Shown here one piece after another: positions 53,780 to 63,915 of a stretch of DNA of 64,000 bases. Within the stretch, counting starts at the first letter, position 1; the number at the start of each line of letters is the position of its first letter. The notes under the pieces were generated by a model. It searched no databases. It was not told where the DNA came from and saw nothing but the letters and a program-made list of their open reading frames with translations. Position numbers and translations under genes: made by a program. Where the stretch lies: NCBI RefSeq assembly GCF_001645685.2, contig NZ_CP017080.1, positions 2,532,001 to 2,596,000 on the forward strand, written 5' to 3'. This DNA is from Peribacillus muralis. Lineage in GTDB: Bacteria > Bacillota > Bacilli > Bacillales > DSM-1321.

Positions 53780-54964
53780 TTATTTGCCCTCTCCATCATT
53801 GATCTTCATACCTCTTATCAAGACTTCAGCCACCTCTGGACGCGTGAACTCAAGCGGAGGAATAAGTCCCTTCCTCAGCATATCCCTGACCTTCGTCCCA
53901 CTTAATATAAATCTATCCTCTTCTTTATGGGGACATGTTTTCACGGAAGCCATGTTCCCACACTTTTTACAATAGAAGCTATGCTCAAAGAACAACGGTT
54001 TTATGCCAATTTTCAAAGGATCAAACTCGCTGAAAATATCTTGGGCTTCATAAGTACCATAATAATCGCCAACACCTGCATGATCTCTGCCTACAATGAA
54101 ATGGGTGCACCCATAGTTCTTACGCACAATGGCATGAAATACCGCTTCCCTTGGACCTGCATAACGCATGGCAGCAGGGTAGATAGCAAGTAAGACCCGA
54201 TTTGATGGGTAGTAGTTTTTCAATAACTCTTGATAACTTTCCATTCGTATATTGGCTGGTATATCATCTTTTTTCGTCTCACCGACCAGAGGGTGAAGCA
54301 GGAGTCCATCAACTGTTTCTAATGCTGTTTTTTGTAAATATTCATGAGCCCGATGTACAGGATTTCTCGTTTGAAAGCCCACCACCGTCTTCCAATTTAG
54401 ATCAGCGAACAACTTTCTCGTCTCTGCAGGGCTCAGATGGAACTTTTCAAAGGGTTCATGTAAAGCCTTATTGATGACATAAATAGGTCCTGCAACGTAT
54501 ACTTCCCCCTGCTCGAACAACTTTTTAACTCCAGGGTGGTCATGATCCACGGTTTTATATACAAGTTTTGCTTCCAGGATTTTATCATAGGAAAATTTTT
54601 CCTCAACCAAAATGATGCCGGTTAGTTCTCCATCATCCTTGAATAATGCAACTTCATCCCCTATCTTAATTTCCCCTGCCTCTTCCTTAGAAACCGGAAG
54701 GGTGATCGGTATGGTCCATGGCAATCCGTTCACTAAATGCATATCACTTATGACACTTTGGTAATCCGCTTTTCCCATGAATCCGATAAGAGGACTAAAG
54801 CCTCCATTCGAAATCATTTCCAGATCGGATACATTCCATTTCGATATGGTCAGAGAAAATAAGGATTTACACTTTTCCAAATACACTTCACGAGCCTCAC
54901 CTGTTAATTCACGTTGGATAAGCTTGCCGCCATGTGGGGCGATATTCGTCCTTTGAACATTCAT
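53780..54964 (-). CDS. sat: Sulfate adenylyltransferase (ATP sulfurylase)
   Basis: A 394-residue enzyme that activates sulfate with ATP to APS. It has the PUA-like N-terminal domain ([24 protein letters not shown]) and the catalytic domain with [12 protein letters not shown] (QxRNP and HxxH), [12 protein letters not shown] and a C-terminal zinc-type Cys pair ([13 protein letters not shown]). The ATG at 54962-54964 has GAGGGG six bases upstream; the long N-terminal frame extending into cysC is a shadow. It ends the TauE-cysC-sat operon. Confidence 0.94.
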   Translation of the reverse strand: MNVQRTNIAPHGGKLIQRELTGEAREVYLEKCKSLFSLTISKWNVSDLEMISNGGFSPLIGFMGKADYQSVISDMHLVNGLPWTIPITLPVSKEEAGEIKIGDEVALFKDDGELTGIILVEEKFSYDKILEAKLVYKTVDHDHPGVKKLFEQGEVYVAGPIYVINKALHEPFEKFHLSPAETRKLFADLNWKTVVGFQTRNPVHRAHEYLQKTALETVDGLLLHPLVGETKKDDIPANIRMESYQELLKNYYPSNRVLLAIYPAAMRYAGPREAVFHAIVRKNYGCTHFIVGRDHAGVGDYYGTYEAQDIFSEFDPLKIGIKPLFFEHSFYCKKCGNMASVKTCPHKEEDRFILSGTKVRDMLRKGLIPPLEFTRPEVAEVLIRGMKINDGEGK

Positions 54965-55019
54965 AATTAACCCCTCAATCTTTGATTTGGTTTTTTCGAC
55001 TCTCCTTTTCAAATCGACC

Positions 55020-55616
55020 TTATATACCTGCATCGACCAAGTAGTTGATGATTTGCTGTACGCATTCCTCAATGGTGTTCTCGCTCGTTTCGATGATGAT
55101 TTCAGGGTTTTCCGGTTCCTCATAAGGAGCCGAAACGCCAGTGAAGTCAGTGATTTTTCCAATTCTAGCTTTTTTATACAATCCTTTTGGGTCTCGTTCT
55201 TCACAGGCCTCAATCGGACACTTTACATAGATCTCGATAAATTCATCGGATTCGACCTTTTTCCTGACATCCTCGCGATCATTGGCATATGGAGATATGA
55301 AAGTGGCCAATACGACAATTCCGCTATCAACAAATATTTTGGATACTTCTCCTATTCGCCTTATATTCTCTTTGCGGTCATCCATGCTGAAGCCAAGGTC
55401 TTCATTCAATCCATTGCGTAAGTTATCTCCATCCAATATATACGTCGAAACACCCTTTGCGTGAAGCTTAGCCTCAACCATATTAGCGATGGTGGACTTA
55501 CCTGAACCTGATAATCCTGTGAACCATAGAATATAGCTTTTATGTCCGTGAAGTGTTTGCCTATGCTCTTTCGTAAGCGAAAAAGCATGTTGATGGACAT
55601 TTTCTTGTCGACTCAC
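55020..55616 (-). CDS. cysC: Adenylylsulfate kinase
   Basis: A 198-residue APS kinase that makes PAPS from APS and ATP. P-loop GLSGSGKS (about residues 34-41), the APS site [26 protein letters not shown] and [18 protein letters not shown] are all present. GTG at 55614-55616 follows AAGGGGAG by five bases. With sat it forms a full sulfate-activation route; no PAPS reductase (cysH) is in the window, so PAPS may feed sulfation as well as assimilation. Confidence 0.94.
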   Translation of the reverse strand: MSRQENVHQHAFSLTKEHRQTLHGHKSYILWFTGLSGSGKSTIANMVEAKLHAKGVSTYILDGDNLRNGLNEDLGFSMDDRKENIRRIGEVSKIFVDSGIVVLATFISPYANDREDVRKKVESDEFIEIYVKCPIEACEERDPKGLYKKARIGKITDFTGVSAPYEEPENPEIIIETSENTIEECVQQIINYLVDAGI

Positions 55617-55632
55617 TTTATCTCCCCTTTTA

Positions 55633-56484
55633 CTACTTTTTGTTGTTCCGGATAACAACGGCCAAGGAACCTGCCCAACCAAGCAATATCAGCAAATAAA
55701 TGGCCACAGCCCATTCCTCGACACCCCAAATTGCAATCAATGTTCGGGCATTCGTCAGAACGATGAAGCCCCCTACAAGGACACCCAATAAATGCGATGG
55801 CAATTTTGTTACGATCCATGCAGCTATGGGAGCGGCAACGATCCCCCCTGCCATCAAGGAGATGACCCAAAACCAATTCACGTCCTGCCACCCTAGGGCA
55901 ATGAGAAAACCAAGGCTTGCTGCTACGGCAATCGCGAATTCACTTGTATCAACGGTACCCACCACTTTTCTGGCAGGAACTCCTTTTTGTGATAATAAAA
56001 CCGGTGTGGTGATGGGTCCCCATCCTCCCCCGCCGGTTGCATCGGCAAAACCCGCTACAAGTCCCAATAGTACTGAATTTTTTCTTGAGAGATTGATTGA
56101 TTTCTTTTCACTTGTTTTCTTCGTTCCTAAAAAACGAAAAAGGACGAATACGCCAAGAATCAGCAAAAACATGGAAATATACGGTTTCATGACCTCTCCA
56201 GGTAATTGACTTAAGAAACATGCTCCTGCAAATGCCCCGATTGATCCGGGGATGATTAGTTTGAAAAGCGCTTGGCGATCAACATTTCCAAATTTCAAAT
56301 GAGAAACACCAGAGGCAGCCGTTGTCACGACTTCCGCCAAATGGACGGATGCAGAGGCTACAGCAGGTGCGATTCCGAACGTCAGTAACATCGATGTAGA
56401 TGTAACTCCGTATGCCATCCCTAAAGAACCGTCGATTAGCTGTGCCAAAAAACCGATAAACGCGAATATAATAAGCTTTCTCAT
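55633..56484 (-). CDS. TauE/SafE-family permease, probable sulfate transporter
   Basis: A 283-residue membrane protein with eight to nine helices in two repeats ([20 protein letters not shown] and [19 protein letters not shown]), the signature Gly-rich loops of TauE/SafE permeases. They carry sulfite, sulfate or sulfonates. Placed first in an operon with cysC and sat (16-bp gap), it is probably the sulfate importer for APS/PAPS synthesis. The substrate is inferred from context. Confidence 0.82.
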   Translation of the reverse strand: MRKLIIFAFIGFLAQLIDGSLGMAYGVTSTSMLLTFGIAPAVASASVHLAEVVTTAASGVSHLKFGNVDRQALFKLIIPGSIGAFAGACFLSQLPGEVMKPYISMFLLILGVFVLFRFLGTKKTSEKKSINLSRKNSVLLGLVAGFADATGGGGWGPITTPVLLSQKGVPARKVVGTVDTSEFAIAVAASLGFLIALGWQDVNWFWVISLMAGGIVAAPIAAWIVTKLPSHLLGVLVGGFIVLTNARTLIAIWGVEEWAVAIYLLILLGWAGSLAVVIRNNKK

Positions 56485-57021
56485 GTTTTCCTCCTACGAA
56501 GCATTTCCTTTTTATTAGACTTGTTTCTTTAACTTCAATAACATTCAGTACCTTTGGCGCTCGTCCGATGTCGATTATCGAACTTAAACATACACTATAC
56601 GAAACAAGCGATACATCCACTGATTTATGGCGATTGAGACTTCTATAAGATATGCAATCAACGCTTCGGATGCTCTAGACTTGCGTCTGAAAAAGACAAA
56701 TGTAAAAATGACTCCTTCATTCAATAAAAAAAGCCCCTTAATGGCCCACTTTCCACCTAGCTTGCACCCACAGAGTCGATGAGAATAAGTACAAACTCAG
56801 GCCTATGCCTCGGGGGCTAACCGCCCCTGGATAAGTAATTGCCTGAAGTGGTGACGCTCACGATAATGCTCTTCCAAAAATATGGACTACAGGAGTCCTA
56901 TCCAATAACTAAAACGGCGTGTAGTGTCATTGAACGACTATAGTAAAAAAAAACCTGTAGACATACTCCATCATCATCGAGTTTGTCTACAGACGGTAAG
57001 CACCCTTTGTGGCTTAGTACT
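56485..57021. other. Intergenic region with a GC-rich repeat-like block and terminator
   Basis: No gene on either strand. Around 56740-56880 a GC-rich block (AGTCGATGAGAATAAG, CAGGCCTATGCCTCGGGGG, GGGGCTAACCGCCCC) folds in part (GGGG/CCCC) and reads like a dispersed Bacillus repeat. The minus-strand terminator of the glycosyltransferase at 57022 is at 56944-56992. Confidence 0.45.
56944..56992 (-). terminator. Terminator of the glycosyltransferase at 57022
   Basis: Arms CTGTAGACA (56955-56963) and TGTCTACAG (56984-56992) pair, with ACTC/GAGT near the loop, followed by ten T on the minus strand. Confidence 0.85.
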
Positions 57022-57738
57022 CTATTGTTTCTTGAGCTCAGCTATCAGTAATTTTTTCATTTTGGCATGATGTCGATTAATAACGAGCCTATTTTCCTTT
57101 TTGATGCTGCCTGCAAATCTTTTGGAACCCATTTGGGTATGGATCCGATATTGTAATAACGGTTGGGGCACAAAATGAAATTTGAAGTTTTGCATGATGC
57201 GCAACCATAAATCATAATCATGTGTATATAGGAGGGCCTCGTCAAAAAAACCAATCTGTTCGAATACCTCCCTCTGGATCATGACCGAGCAGCCATTGAT
57301 GATATTCCCCCTGATCATCGCTTTAATAAATTCAAGGCGAGTGGGTGGGTTGATTCCAATGATGGGGGTAATGATTTCTCCATTATCATCAATGCAATAA
57401 TAACTTGTATAACTAAATGGGGCATTTACCCTTTTCATTGAATGTAACTGTATTTCCGTTTTTTCAGGGGAAAAGATGTCGTCAGAACTAAGCCAGCATA
57501 TATAGTCACCTGTTGCATGCTTAATGCCAGTATTTAAAGCACTCGCAGTTCCGCCATTTTCCTTTTCGATAAATAGGATTTTATCTAGAAACGGTTCGAT
57601 TCTTTCTGAATATAATGTAGAGCCATCATCGACTACGATTATTTCGATATTTTTGTAGGTTTGGTTGATTAAACTCTCCAAAGCTTTATCAATGTATGGA
57701 CAATTGTAGAATGGAACGACAATAGACACTTTTGACAT
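57022..57738 (-). CDS. Family 2 glycosyltransferase
   Basis: A 238-residue inverting GT-A glycosyltransferase. SIVVPFYNCPYIDKALES is the nucleotide-sugar start, IVVDDGS the first Asp motif, WLSSDDIF the DxD metal site, and THDYDLWLRI the acceptor-side ED-like motif. It transfers a sugar from a nucleotide sugar to an acceptor in the cytoplasm. It is a paralogue of the enzyme at 59873 (same PFYNCPYI and WLSSDD). ATG 57736-57738 follows AAAGGCGG. The acceptor is unknown. Confidence 0.88.
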   Translation of the reverse strand: MSKVSIVVPFYNCPYIDKALESLINQTYKNIEIIVVDDGSTLYSERIEPFLDKILFIEKENGGTASALNTGIKHATGDYICWLSSDDIFSPEKTEIQLHSMKRVNAPFSYTSYYCIDDNGEIITPIIGINPPTRLEFIKAMIRGNIINGCSVMIQREVFEQIGFFDEALLYTHDYDLWLRIMQNFKFHFVPQPLLQYRIHTQMGSKRFAGSIKKENRLVINRHHAKMKKLLIAELKKQ

Positions 57739-57993
57739 GTTCGAACCGCCTTTCAAGTATTGAATATCTTACCAGCCGATGGCTAGCCTCCCATGGTTAT
57801 ATTTATTTCACACGTGTAAAATGTGTTCCATCCTTGGTGGCCTCCCGAACATTAACGGCTATAAAACTACAATACATGTCATAGGTATATTAAATGTATA
57901 TCCATTCAAATTGGAGGGATAGACAGGTTGTTCAAATAATTCATTATTTCCAAATCAGCGTCCTATTGCTCCATTATCAAGAGGAGGGTAAGA

Positions 57994-59073
57994 ATGAATA
58001 TATTGTTTGTTTTCTATGTGCCGAGCGGCGGTGTGGAAACTTTAAATCGACAGCGATTTATCGCGCTGAAAGAACACGATATCCATGCTCATTTTCTTTA
58101 TTACGAAAACAGAAGGGATTTCTTGAATGACCACAGTGCTCCAACATTCGTAACGAATGACAATGATGAAATCAAGGGAATTTTGGAGGATGGGGAATAC
58201 GCCGCTATCGTCATCGTATCGGATTTCAATACATTACCAAGATTCAGATCCATGGGCTATAAAGGAAAAATGATAATAGAAATACAAGGATACGGTCCGA
58301 AAAATGTTGCCAAAAATGCCCTTACAAATGCCGTTGAAGTCGTAAATGACCATGCAGATGGATTCCTCAATCCAAAAACGCCGCATATCATGCAGTTATT
58401 GGAGGAACTTTATCCGTCATTTCCAACATTCTCTTTTAATAATTGTTTTGATACCAGTCAATTCTCATACAAAGAGATGTCCTTGGATGGCTTTAAAAAA
58501 ATCGCTTGGATTGGAAGAATAGAAGATAATAAAAATTGGAGGGAATTCCTCAAGATAGGATACCAACTTATTAACAATTACAATCCGAATATCCGATTAC
58601 TTATGTTTGAAGACCCCACACTAAGCGACCCCATTGAAAGAATGAAATTCAATAAACTAGTCAGGCGCCTAAATTTGAACAGTAAGCTTACTTTGCACTC
58701 CAATGTTCCCAATTCGCAAATGGCCGATTTTTTTTCTGTTATCGGTGATTCCGGAGGCTTTTTATGTTCCACCTCCAAGGTGGAGGGAGCTCCCTACGCA
58801 TTGCTTGAAGCAATGAGCTGCAGGTGTCCGGTGCTGACTACAGATTCAGATGGTGTAAGGAGCTCCGTCATTCATGATCAAACGGGAAAATTTTATTCAT
58901 TAGGTAACATTGATAGTGCCGTCAAAGAGGCAAAGGAGTTAATGAATAACGAAAGCCTGAGGGAAAGTATACGGGAGAATGCTCTCGAGCACGTAAGGGA
59001 AAATTTCAGCCCAGAATTATATGCCCGCAATTTTATCCAAATGCTTGAATCCCTAGGAATTTCCTCTGAATAA
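57994..59073 (+). CDS. Family 4-type glycosyltransferase
   Basis: A 359-residue GT-B enzyme. The N-terminal Rossmann half begins NILFVFYVPSGGVETLNRQ, the C-terminal half has IAWIGRIEDNKNWREFLKI, then the nucleotide-sugar site CSTSKVEGAPYALLEAMSC (Glu-x7-Glu) and CPVLTTDSDGVRSSV. It is transcribed away from the adjacent GT2, so 57739-57993 holds two promoters. It probably adds a sugar to a surface polymer or protein; substrate unknown. GAGGAGG lies eight bases before the ATG. Confidence 0.85.
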   Translation: MNILFVFYVPSGGVETLNRQRFIALKEHDIHAHFLYYENRRDFLNDHSAPTFVTNDNDEIKGILEDGEYAAIVIVSDFNTLPRFRSMGYKGKMIIEIQGYGPKNVAKNALTNAVEVVNDHADGFLNPKTPHIMQLLEELYPSFPTFSFNNCFDTSQFSYKEMSLDGFKKIAWIGRIEDNKNWREFLKIGYQLINNYNPNIRLLMFEDPTLSDPIERMKFNKLVRRLNLNSKLTLHSNVPNSQMADFFSVIGDSGGFLCSTSKVEGAPYALLEAMSCRCPVLTTDSDGVRSSVIHDQTGKFYSLGNIDSAVKEAKELMNNESLRESIRENALEHVRENFSPELYARNFIQMLESLGISSE

Positions 59074-59080
59074 TATGAAA

Positions 59081-59108
59081 ACAGCCGGAATAATTTCATT
59101 CCGGCTGT
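59081..59108 (+). terminator. Bidirectional terminator between convergent genes
   Basis: Eleven-base perfect stem ACAGCCGGAAT/ATTCCGGCTGT with loop AATTTC, eight bases after the GT stop and eight bases after the sulfotransferase stop, so it serves both strands. Confidence 0.85.
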
Positions 59109-59115
59109 CGCTTAT

Positions 59116-59835
59116 TCAGGAGCCTTGCTGACGCTTGAACTTTTCCAATTGCTGACGGTCAGCTTCCGTAAGGGATTGAAGTTTTTCGTGAAGAAGGCCC
59201 TTCGCAAAATCGTACAGGTCCAAATCCAAATGATTGTAATGCTTGATTAAGTTTATTACATCTATTGGTACTTCCTCTTTTGCCAAACGTTTTTTTGTAA
59301 TATTTTTTCTAGTATAGTGAATATCCCGCCATGCAAATTGCTTTTGGATACAAAAGAGGGTTTCATTGAATAACTCCGTGACCCCCACCACTGAAAATGT
59401 CTTAAGATTTTCCTTCGCTTGTTCCAAATCAGCCGTTTCCTGACTTCCACATACCATTAATGTTTGCAGATTCGGTGCTTCGGGTCCCTTTACTACAAAT
59501 TCCTCCAGGGTCATCTCTTTTACCATTTCATAACCGGGATAATCCTTTAAAAAATAATAAGACGAGATGACGCGATCTACAGGCTCACGTAACATTGTAA
59601 AATAATTGTAAGGTTTTGAGAACTCGTGATGTATTCCATAGAAATAATGGCCAGTGACTGCTTTAATATTCCTTTTTTCCTGTTCCGTTAACTCGGACAG
59701 ATTCATCATCTTCTTTTCAAACGAGTCATGATCATATATTTCTCTAAGTTTATATTGTTTTTTCAATATTTCATTGATGGTCGTTCCCCCTGTTTTGGGA
59801 ACATGCATAAAAATATCCAGTACACCTTCAGACAT
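59116..59835 (-). CDS. PAPS-dependent sulfotransferase (family 2)
   Basis: A 239-residue protein that should transfer a sulfo group from PAPS to a carbohydrate or other acceptor. The 5'-phosphosulfate loop is HVPKTGGTT (residues 11-19), and the 3'-phosphate-binding motif is REPVDRVISSYYF. Length and motif spacing fit small bacterial sulfotransferases. It lies 4 kb from sat and cysC, which make PAPS, and between glycosyltransferase genes, so the acceptor may be a surface glycan. Membrane helices are absent. Confidence 0.85.
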   Translation of the reverse strand: MSEGVLDIFMHVPKTGGTTINEILKKQYKLREIYDHDSFEKKMMNLSELTEQEKRNIKAVTGHYFYGIHHEFSKPYNYFTMLREPVDRVISSYYFLKDYPGYEMVKEMTLEEFVVKGPEAPNLQTLMVCGSQETADLEQAKENLKTFSVVGVTELFNETLFCIQKQFAWRDIHYTRKNITKKRLAKEEVPIDVINLIKHYNHLDLDLYDFAKGLLHEKLQSLTEADRQQLEKFKRQQGS

Positions 59836-59872
59836 ACGTGATTTCCTCCATCTTCACTTCTAGATTTCTATT

Positions 59873-60586
59873 TTATAGATTTTTCAAATTTTTTTTAAGA
59901 ATCGGCCGGTAATGACTTTCAATCGTGAGAATATCCGCTAGCATTTCAGGCTGGAACCTACTTGTACCTGACCCTTCATGTATCCTGAACTTTGTGAGAA
60001 CTTCATCCAAATAATACATCTTATATCCATTGACTAATAAACGAAGCCACATTTCATAATCATGTGTATAACGGTGATAGGTGTTAAAATATCCGACAAC
60101 TTCGAATAACTCCTTCTTCAAAACCACGGTGCAGCCATTCACGGCGTTACGAAGTAAAAATGCATGGTAGACACCGTTTTCTATATCCGTAAAACGTTCT
60201 CCTGTCCAAGACAGGATGATTTCCTCATTTTGGTTAATGCTATCGAAATTCGTAAAGCTTACCTCTGCATCATGTTCAAGCATAAACGAAATTTGGTTCG
60301 ATACCTTTTCTGGCAGAAAATAATCATCCGAGCTTAACCATGCGACATATTCACCTGTAGCAACACTTATTCCATGATTCAACGCAGTAGCCGTTCCACC
60401 GTTTTCCTTTTTTTCATAACGGATTTTCGAAAGGAACGGCTCGATTTTTTCAGTGAAAATGGTTGAACCATCATCCACAACGATGATTTCTAAGTTCATA
60501 TAGGTTTGATCAATTGCACTTTGAATCGCTTGCTCGATGTAGGGACAATTATAAAATGGAATAATGATTGAAACTTTCGGCTCCAT
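59873..60586 (-). CDS. Family 2 glycosyltransferase, paralogue of the 57022 gene
   Basis: A 237-residue GT-A enzyme with SIIIPFYNCPYIEQAIQSA, IVVDDGS, the DxD-like site WLSSDDYF, and YTHDYEMWLRLL. Its N-terminal half is close in wording to the gene at 57022, suggesting duplication. It lies between the sulfotransferase (37 bp) and the epimerase (54 bp) on the minus strand and may share their transcript. Confidence 0.87.
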   Translation of the reverse strand: MEPKVSIIIPFYNCPYIEQAIQSAIDQTYMNLEIIVVDDGSTIFTEKIEPFLSKIRYEKKENGGTATALNHGISVATGEYVAWLSSDDYFLPEKVSNQISFMLEHDAEVSFTNFDSINQNEEIILSWTGERFTDIENGVYHAFLLRNAVNGCTVVLKKELFEVVGYFNTYHRYTHDYEMWLRLLVNGYKMYYLDEVLTKFRIHEGSGTSRFQPEMLADILTIESHYRPILKKNLKNL

Positions 60587-60640
60587 TGCCTACCCTCCTA
60601 AAATACTTTCACTTTACTATAAGCCACCTCAATGGTGCAG

Positions 60641-61540
60641 TCAGTTCCCCCCTCGATAAAAGGTGAGGATGTCCCCCAATGACGTTTCAAGCGGGATGAT
60701 TGGTTTCCACCCCAAATTACCCAGTTTGGTAGAATTGATCGTCGGCTTAATTTCCATTAATTCATTACTCTGTGCGTTCATCCTTATCTCTTCCTTCGTT
60801 ACAGACCTATACCCTTCAATGATCTGTCCCAAAGAACAAGCATTACCTGAAGCAACATCATACGTTTCTCCTGACTTCCCCTTTTTTAACAAGTAATCAT
60901 AAGCTCTCACTGCATCTCTAACGTCCAAAAAATCACGTTGTATATTGGCATTTTCGATCTCGAGCACCTTTTCTGATCCTTGTTTTTCCATTTCGATGAT
61001 TTTTTGTGCAAAAATGGAACAGACTCCGTTGGATACACCTGGCCCGATAAGATTGGAGGGTTTGGCAATAATGACCTCCAGGTTGTATAAAACGGCCCAG
61101 GATTGTGCAATTAGTACTTGAAGTGTTTTACTCAAGCTATAAGGATGGGGAATTGAACTGAGGGAGCCAAGGTCAAATTGGAGAGCCGAGCCGACTATTA
61201 AAATTTTGCACGTTGGACTTTCCTTACGAAGGGCATCGATTAAGTATGCCGTGGACATGGAATTTACCTCCAGCGTCGATAATGGATCCACCCATGATGC
61301 TCCAACGTGATTTTGGCCTGCCAAATGAAGAACATACTGAGGTTTGATTTTCTTTACAAGATGATAAACCTCATTGCCATTCGTAAGATCACAATATTCC
61401 ATACTGACCTCATCATCGAAATTCATCTTTTTTCGCGTAACGGCTGTAACGTCATATCCTGCTTTTAGAAAATGAGTACATGCATGCTGACCCGTGAAGC
61501 CACTTGCCCCCGTTATTAATAATTTCCTTCCTTTATTCAT
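60641..61540 (-). CDS. NAD-dependent sugar epimerase/dehydratase
   Basis: A 299-residue extended short-chain dehydrogenase acting on a nucleotide sugar. The NAD site is LLITGASGFTGQHAC, the catalytic region is VGSALQFD then YSLSKTLQ (Tyr-x3-Lys), and VLHLAGQNHVGASWVDPLS matches the GDP-mannose dehydratase/RMD group. It probably makes a deoxysugar donor for the adjacent glycosyltransferases. ATG at 61538-61540 chosen; ribosome site is weak, and a TTG five codons upstream is possible. Confidence 0.83.
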   Translation of the reverse strand: MNKGRKLLITGASGFTGQHACTHFLKAGYDVTAVTRKKMNFDDEVSMEYCDLTNGNEVYHLVKKIKPQYVLHLAGQNHVGASWVDPLSTLEVNSMSTAYLIDALRKESPTCKILIVGSALQFDLGSLSSIPHPYSLSKTLQVLIAQSWAVLYNLEVIIAKPSNLIGPGVSNGVCSIFAQKIIEMEKQGSEKVLEIENANIQRDFLDVRDAVRAYDYLLKKGKSGETYDVASGNACSLGQIIEGYRSVTKEEIRMNAQSNELMEIKPTINSTKLGNLGWKPIIPLETSLGDILTFYRGGN

Positions 61541-62022
61541 TGACTTCTCATCCAATCATCATTGATATGACTAATCGCTTTTATCTCCCTAAGATTGAAT
61601 GGCATGGCCGTACGTCAGCGGCGGAAGAATTATCTGCCCTCTCAAACGACCATTTTCCGTCATTCATCTACAGCGTTGCATCAATCTTCATTTCATCATA
61701 CACACTGTCTCTCCATTACATTATGTCTACGCCTTCTCGATTGACATGGGCTTCTCTCACATCCCCGGCCAAAAGGGCAAATTGGCATGACACACTTGGA
61801 TAAACATCGTATCATGTCCCTCTTTTTTCACTTATCCCTCTGCCTGTTCCTCACCGCTACATATGCGAACTATGTTGAAAAGAATGCACAAACATGGCAT
61901 TCCGGCTACTTGAGCGTTGATGAAATCCAACCATTTTTAGCTGAAGTGAACAACTTGTCTATACAAAACATTCGTCACATTAATATGTTAGAGTATTCCA
62001 TGATAAAAGAGGTGTTAACAAA
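61541..62022. other. Divergent intergenic region, no gene seen
   Basis: This stretch separates the epimerase from the plus-strand 62023 gene and should hold both promoters. An open frame 61787-62038 overlaps the next gene and has no ribosome site; I do not accept it. Confidence 0.4.
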
Positions 62023-62463
62023 ATGGGGAAATTTTTAGATGCTCAGACCTCACAGAATGCTAGTTATCGGGATTCCATTTCCATACCTGTAACTACAACT
62101 CCGGTGCTGTTCGGTTCACTGGGTCTTAATACGGCAGGAGCCGGAGCTAACCTTCGGGTTGAATTCACTTTCACGGCTACCTTAAGCAGCTTGGCCGCGA
62201 TTTTGACTCCCGTCAACATCGAGATTTACAGAGGTACCGGAGTCGGCAGGGTGCTTGTTTATTCCGCACAACAAACGTTACCGATAGCAGGATTAGGGGT
62301 TGCCTCCGAAACGATCATTTCATTATCCGGCGCGGACTTTAATCCACCTGCACCCAATAACTTTTTGGTTTATCAAGCATTCATCAGCATACCTGGCGGG
62401 ATCGTCATCGCACCGACCCGTACTGGTCCGGAGAGTTTTTTCGCAGCTGCCTTTTCCGACTGA
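62023..62463 (+). CDS. Hypothetical protein, strand-rich (surface protein candidate)
   Basis: A 146-residue protein I do not recognise. It is rich in Thr/Ser/Ala/Gly and beta-branched residues, e.g. ISIPVTTTPVLFGSLGL, LRVEFTFTATLSSLAA, NIEIYRGTGVGRVLVYS, and ends SFFAAAFSD. No signal peptide, no Cys, no Trp. The strand pattern recalls the C-terminal domains of Bacillus exosporium filament proteins (BclA/BclB type), but the collagen-like part is absent. GAGGTG lies before the ATG. Adjacent glycosyltransferases suggest it could be a glycosylated or spore-surface protein; that is a guess. Confidence 0.6.
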   Translation: MGKFLDAQTSQNASYRDSISIPVTTTPVLFGSLGLNTAGAGANLRVEFTFTATLSSLAAILTPVNIEIYRGTGVGRVLVYSAQQTLPIAGLGVASETIISLSGADFNPPAPNNFLVYQAFISIPGGIVIAPTRTGPESFFAAAFSD

Positions 62464-62675
62464 TTGATTTCTTGTTGTGAATGTCGGTGTTGCTCCTTCT
62501 TTGTATAGCTTCGGGGCGGGTACTTAGTGATTGGACAAGTACTCGCTTCATCATTTGAATTTTTATGGAAAACCAGGAAACAAGCTACATAAACACCAGC
62601 CCATTTTCAGCGAAAACTCATAAAGAGTTACATTAGGAACGATCATTCAATAATATGAACAAAGGGGAGATTGCC

Positions 62676-63905
62676 ATGAAAATATTACTTGCCACTTTTT
62701 GGGTCACACCACATGTAGGCGGTGTTTGGAACTATATGCAGCAATTGAAGGATAAGCTTGAAGCATTAGGACATGAAGTCGACTTTCTAAGCTATGGTGA
62801 AAATCATGAATATGTTCACATTATCAACGAAAATCGAAGGATAGATATGAATGATTTGCTTTCCGAAGAGATTTTGCAATACATGAAACAGCATAATTCC
62901 CCCACTCATCCGGATCCAATCATCCACTATTATGAAACTCGGTGTGATTTTTTTCAGTTAGCTGCCGATTATTTAGGTCTGGATAAATATGATGTCATTC
63001 ATACGCAAGATATTTTTTCAACCGTCTGCATTAACCGAGTCAGGTCGAAAAAAACTGTACATGTCGCTACTCTTCATGGTTGTGTTGCCCACGAACTTAG
63101 AAGTGCTTACTATAGCTCCAAAACTAACAAACAAGACATTGCCAACCTTGGCCGAGAACATTTTGACCGACTGGAATATGATGGGGCGACATCAGCTGAC
63201 CATACGATAGTGGCAAATGAATGGATGAGGGATATTTTAACCGATGAATTTCACGTTCCGAAAGAACAGCTAAGTGTTTTTCATTATGGATATGATACCG
63301 AGGCCTTCCTGAAGCGAGTCGATGAAAAAACCGAAATCGAACGACCGGCAGATAAAAAAGTGCTGATATATACAGGCAGGCTTAGTGAGTTCAAAGGTGT
63401 ACATCATTTGTTAGGCGCACTATCTCAATTAAAAAAGCGGAGAACCGATTGGGTTTGCTGGATTGTGGGGGACGGCCCCATGGAAATCGAGTTGAAAAAT
63501 ATTAGGAAAGCCCTTGGTTTGGAAGATGATGTGGTCTTTTTAGGAAGACGGAATGATATTCCTTATTTATTATCCATTTCGGATATCTTCGTACTTCCAA
63601 CATTGATGGAAAACCAACCGCTGTCGGTAATAGAAGCTCAGATCTCCGGAATGGCTGTCATTGCCAGTGATGTTGGAGGAATTCCTGAAATCATTGAACA
63701 TGGAATCACTGGGGTTTTATCTCCTGTCGGGGATGAGCAGATGCTGTCTATCCATATCGAATATTTATTGGAACATGAATCTTATCGGAAAAACCTTGGG
63801 GTGAATGCCAAGACTTGGGGAATGAATCATTGGTCCGCCGATATAGCCGTACAAAAAGTACTTGGTGTATATCAACATTCACTAGACAAAAGTCGACAGA
63901 AATAA
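62676..63905 (+). CDS. Family 4 glycosyltransferase
   Basis: A 409-residue GT-B retaining glycosyltransferase. The N-terminal half starts KILLATFWVTPHVGGVWNYM, middle strand VHVATLHGCVAHELR, the C-terminal half has LIYTGRLSEFKGVHHLLGAL, WIVGDGPMEIELKN, and the donor-phosphate site PTLMENQPLSVIEAQISGM (Glu-x7-Glu). ATG at 62676 follows AAAGGGGAG by six bases. It is probably part of the surface-glycan set with the genes at 57-62 kb. Confidence 0.87.
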   Translation: MKILLATFWVTPHVGGVWNYMQQLKDKLEALGHEVDFLSYGENHEYVHIINENRRIDMNDLLSEEILQYMKQHNSPTHPDPIIHYYETRCDFFQLAADYLGLDKYDVIHTQDIFSTVCINRVRSKKTVHVATLHGCVAHELRSAYYSSKTNKQDIANLGREHFDRLEYDGATSADHTIVANEWMRDILTDEFHVPKEQLSVFHYGYDTEAFLKRVDEKTEIERPADKKVLIYTGRLSEFKGVHHLLGALSQLKKRRTDWVCWIVGDGPMEIELKNIRKALGLEDDVVFLGRRNDIPYLLSISDIFVLPTLMENQPLSVIEAQISGMAVIASDVGGIPEIIEHGITGVLSPVGDEQMLSIHIEYLLEHESYRKNLGVNAKTWGMNHWSADIAVQKVLGVYQHSLDKSRQK

Positions 63906-63915
63906 CCACCTGCCG

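Noticed and set aside
54965..55213. N-terminal extension of Sat by 83 codons
   Set aside because: It is a shadow of the end of cysC, and a good ribosome site precedes the ATG at 54964.
56740..56880. Structured GC-rich block considered as a tRNA or riboswitch
   Set aside because: No cloverleaf or known riboswitch core could be drawn; it reads more like a dispersed repeat.
61787..62038. 83-codon plus-strand frame before the 62023 gene
   Set aside because: No ribosome site, overlaps the real gene start, and composition is unlike a coding region.
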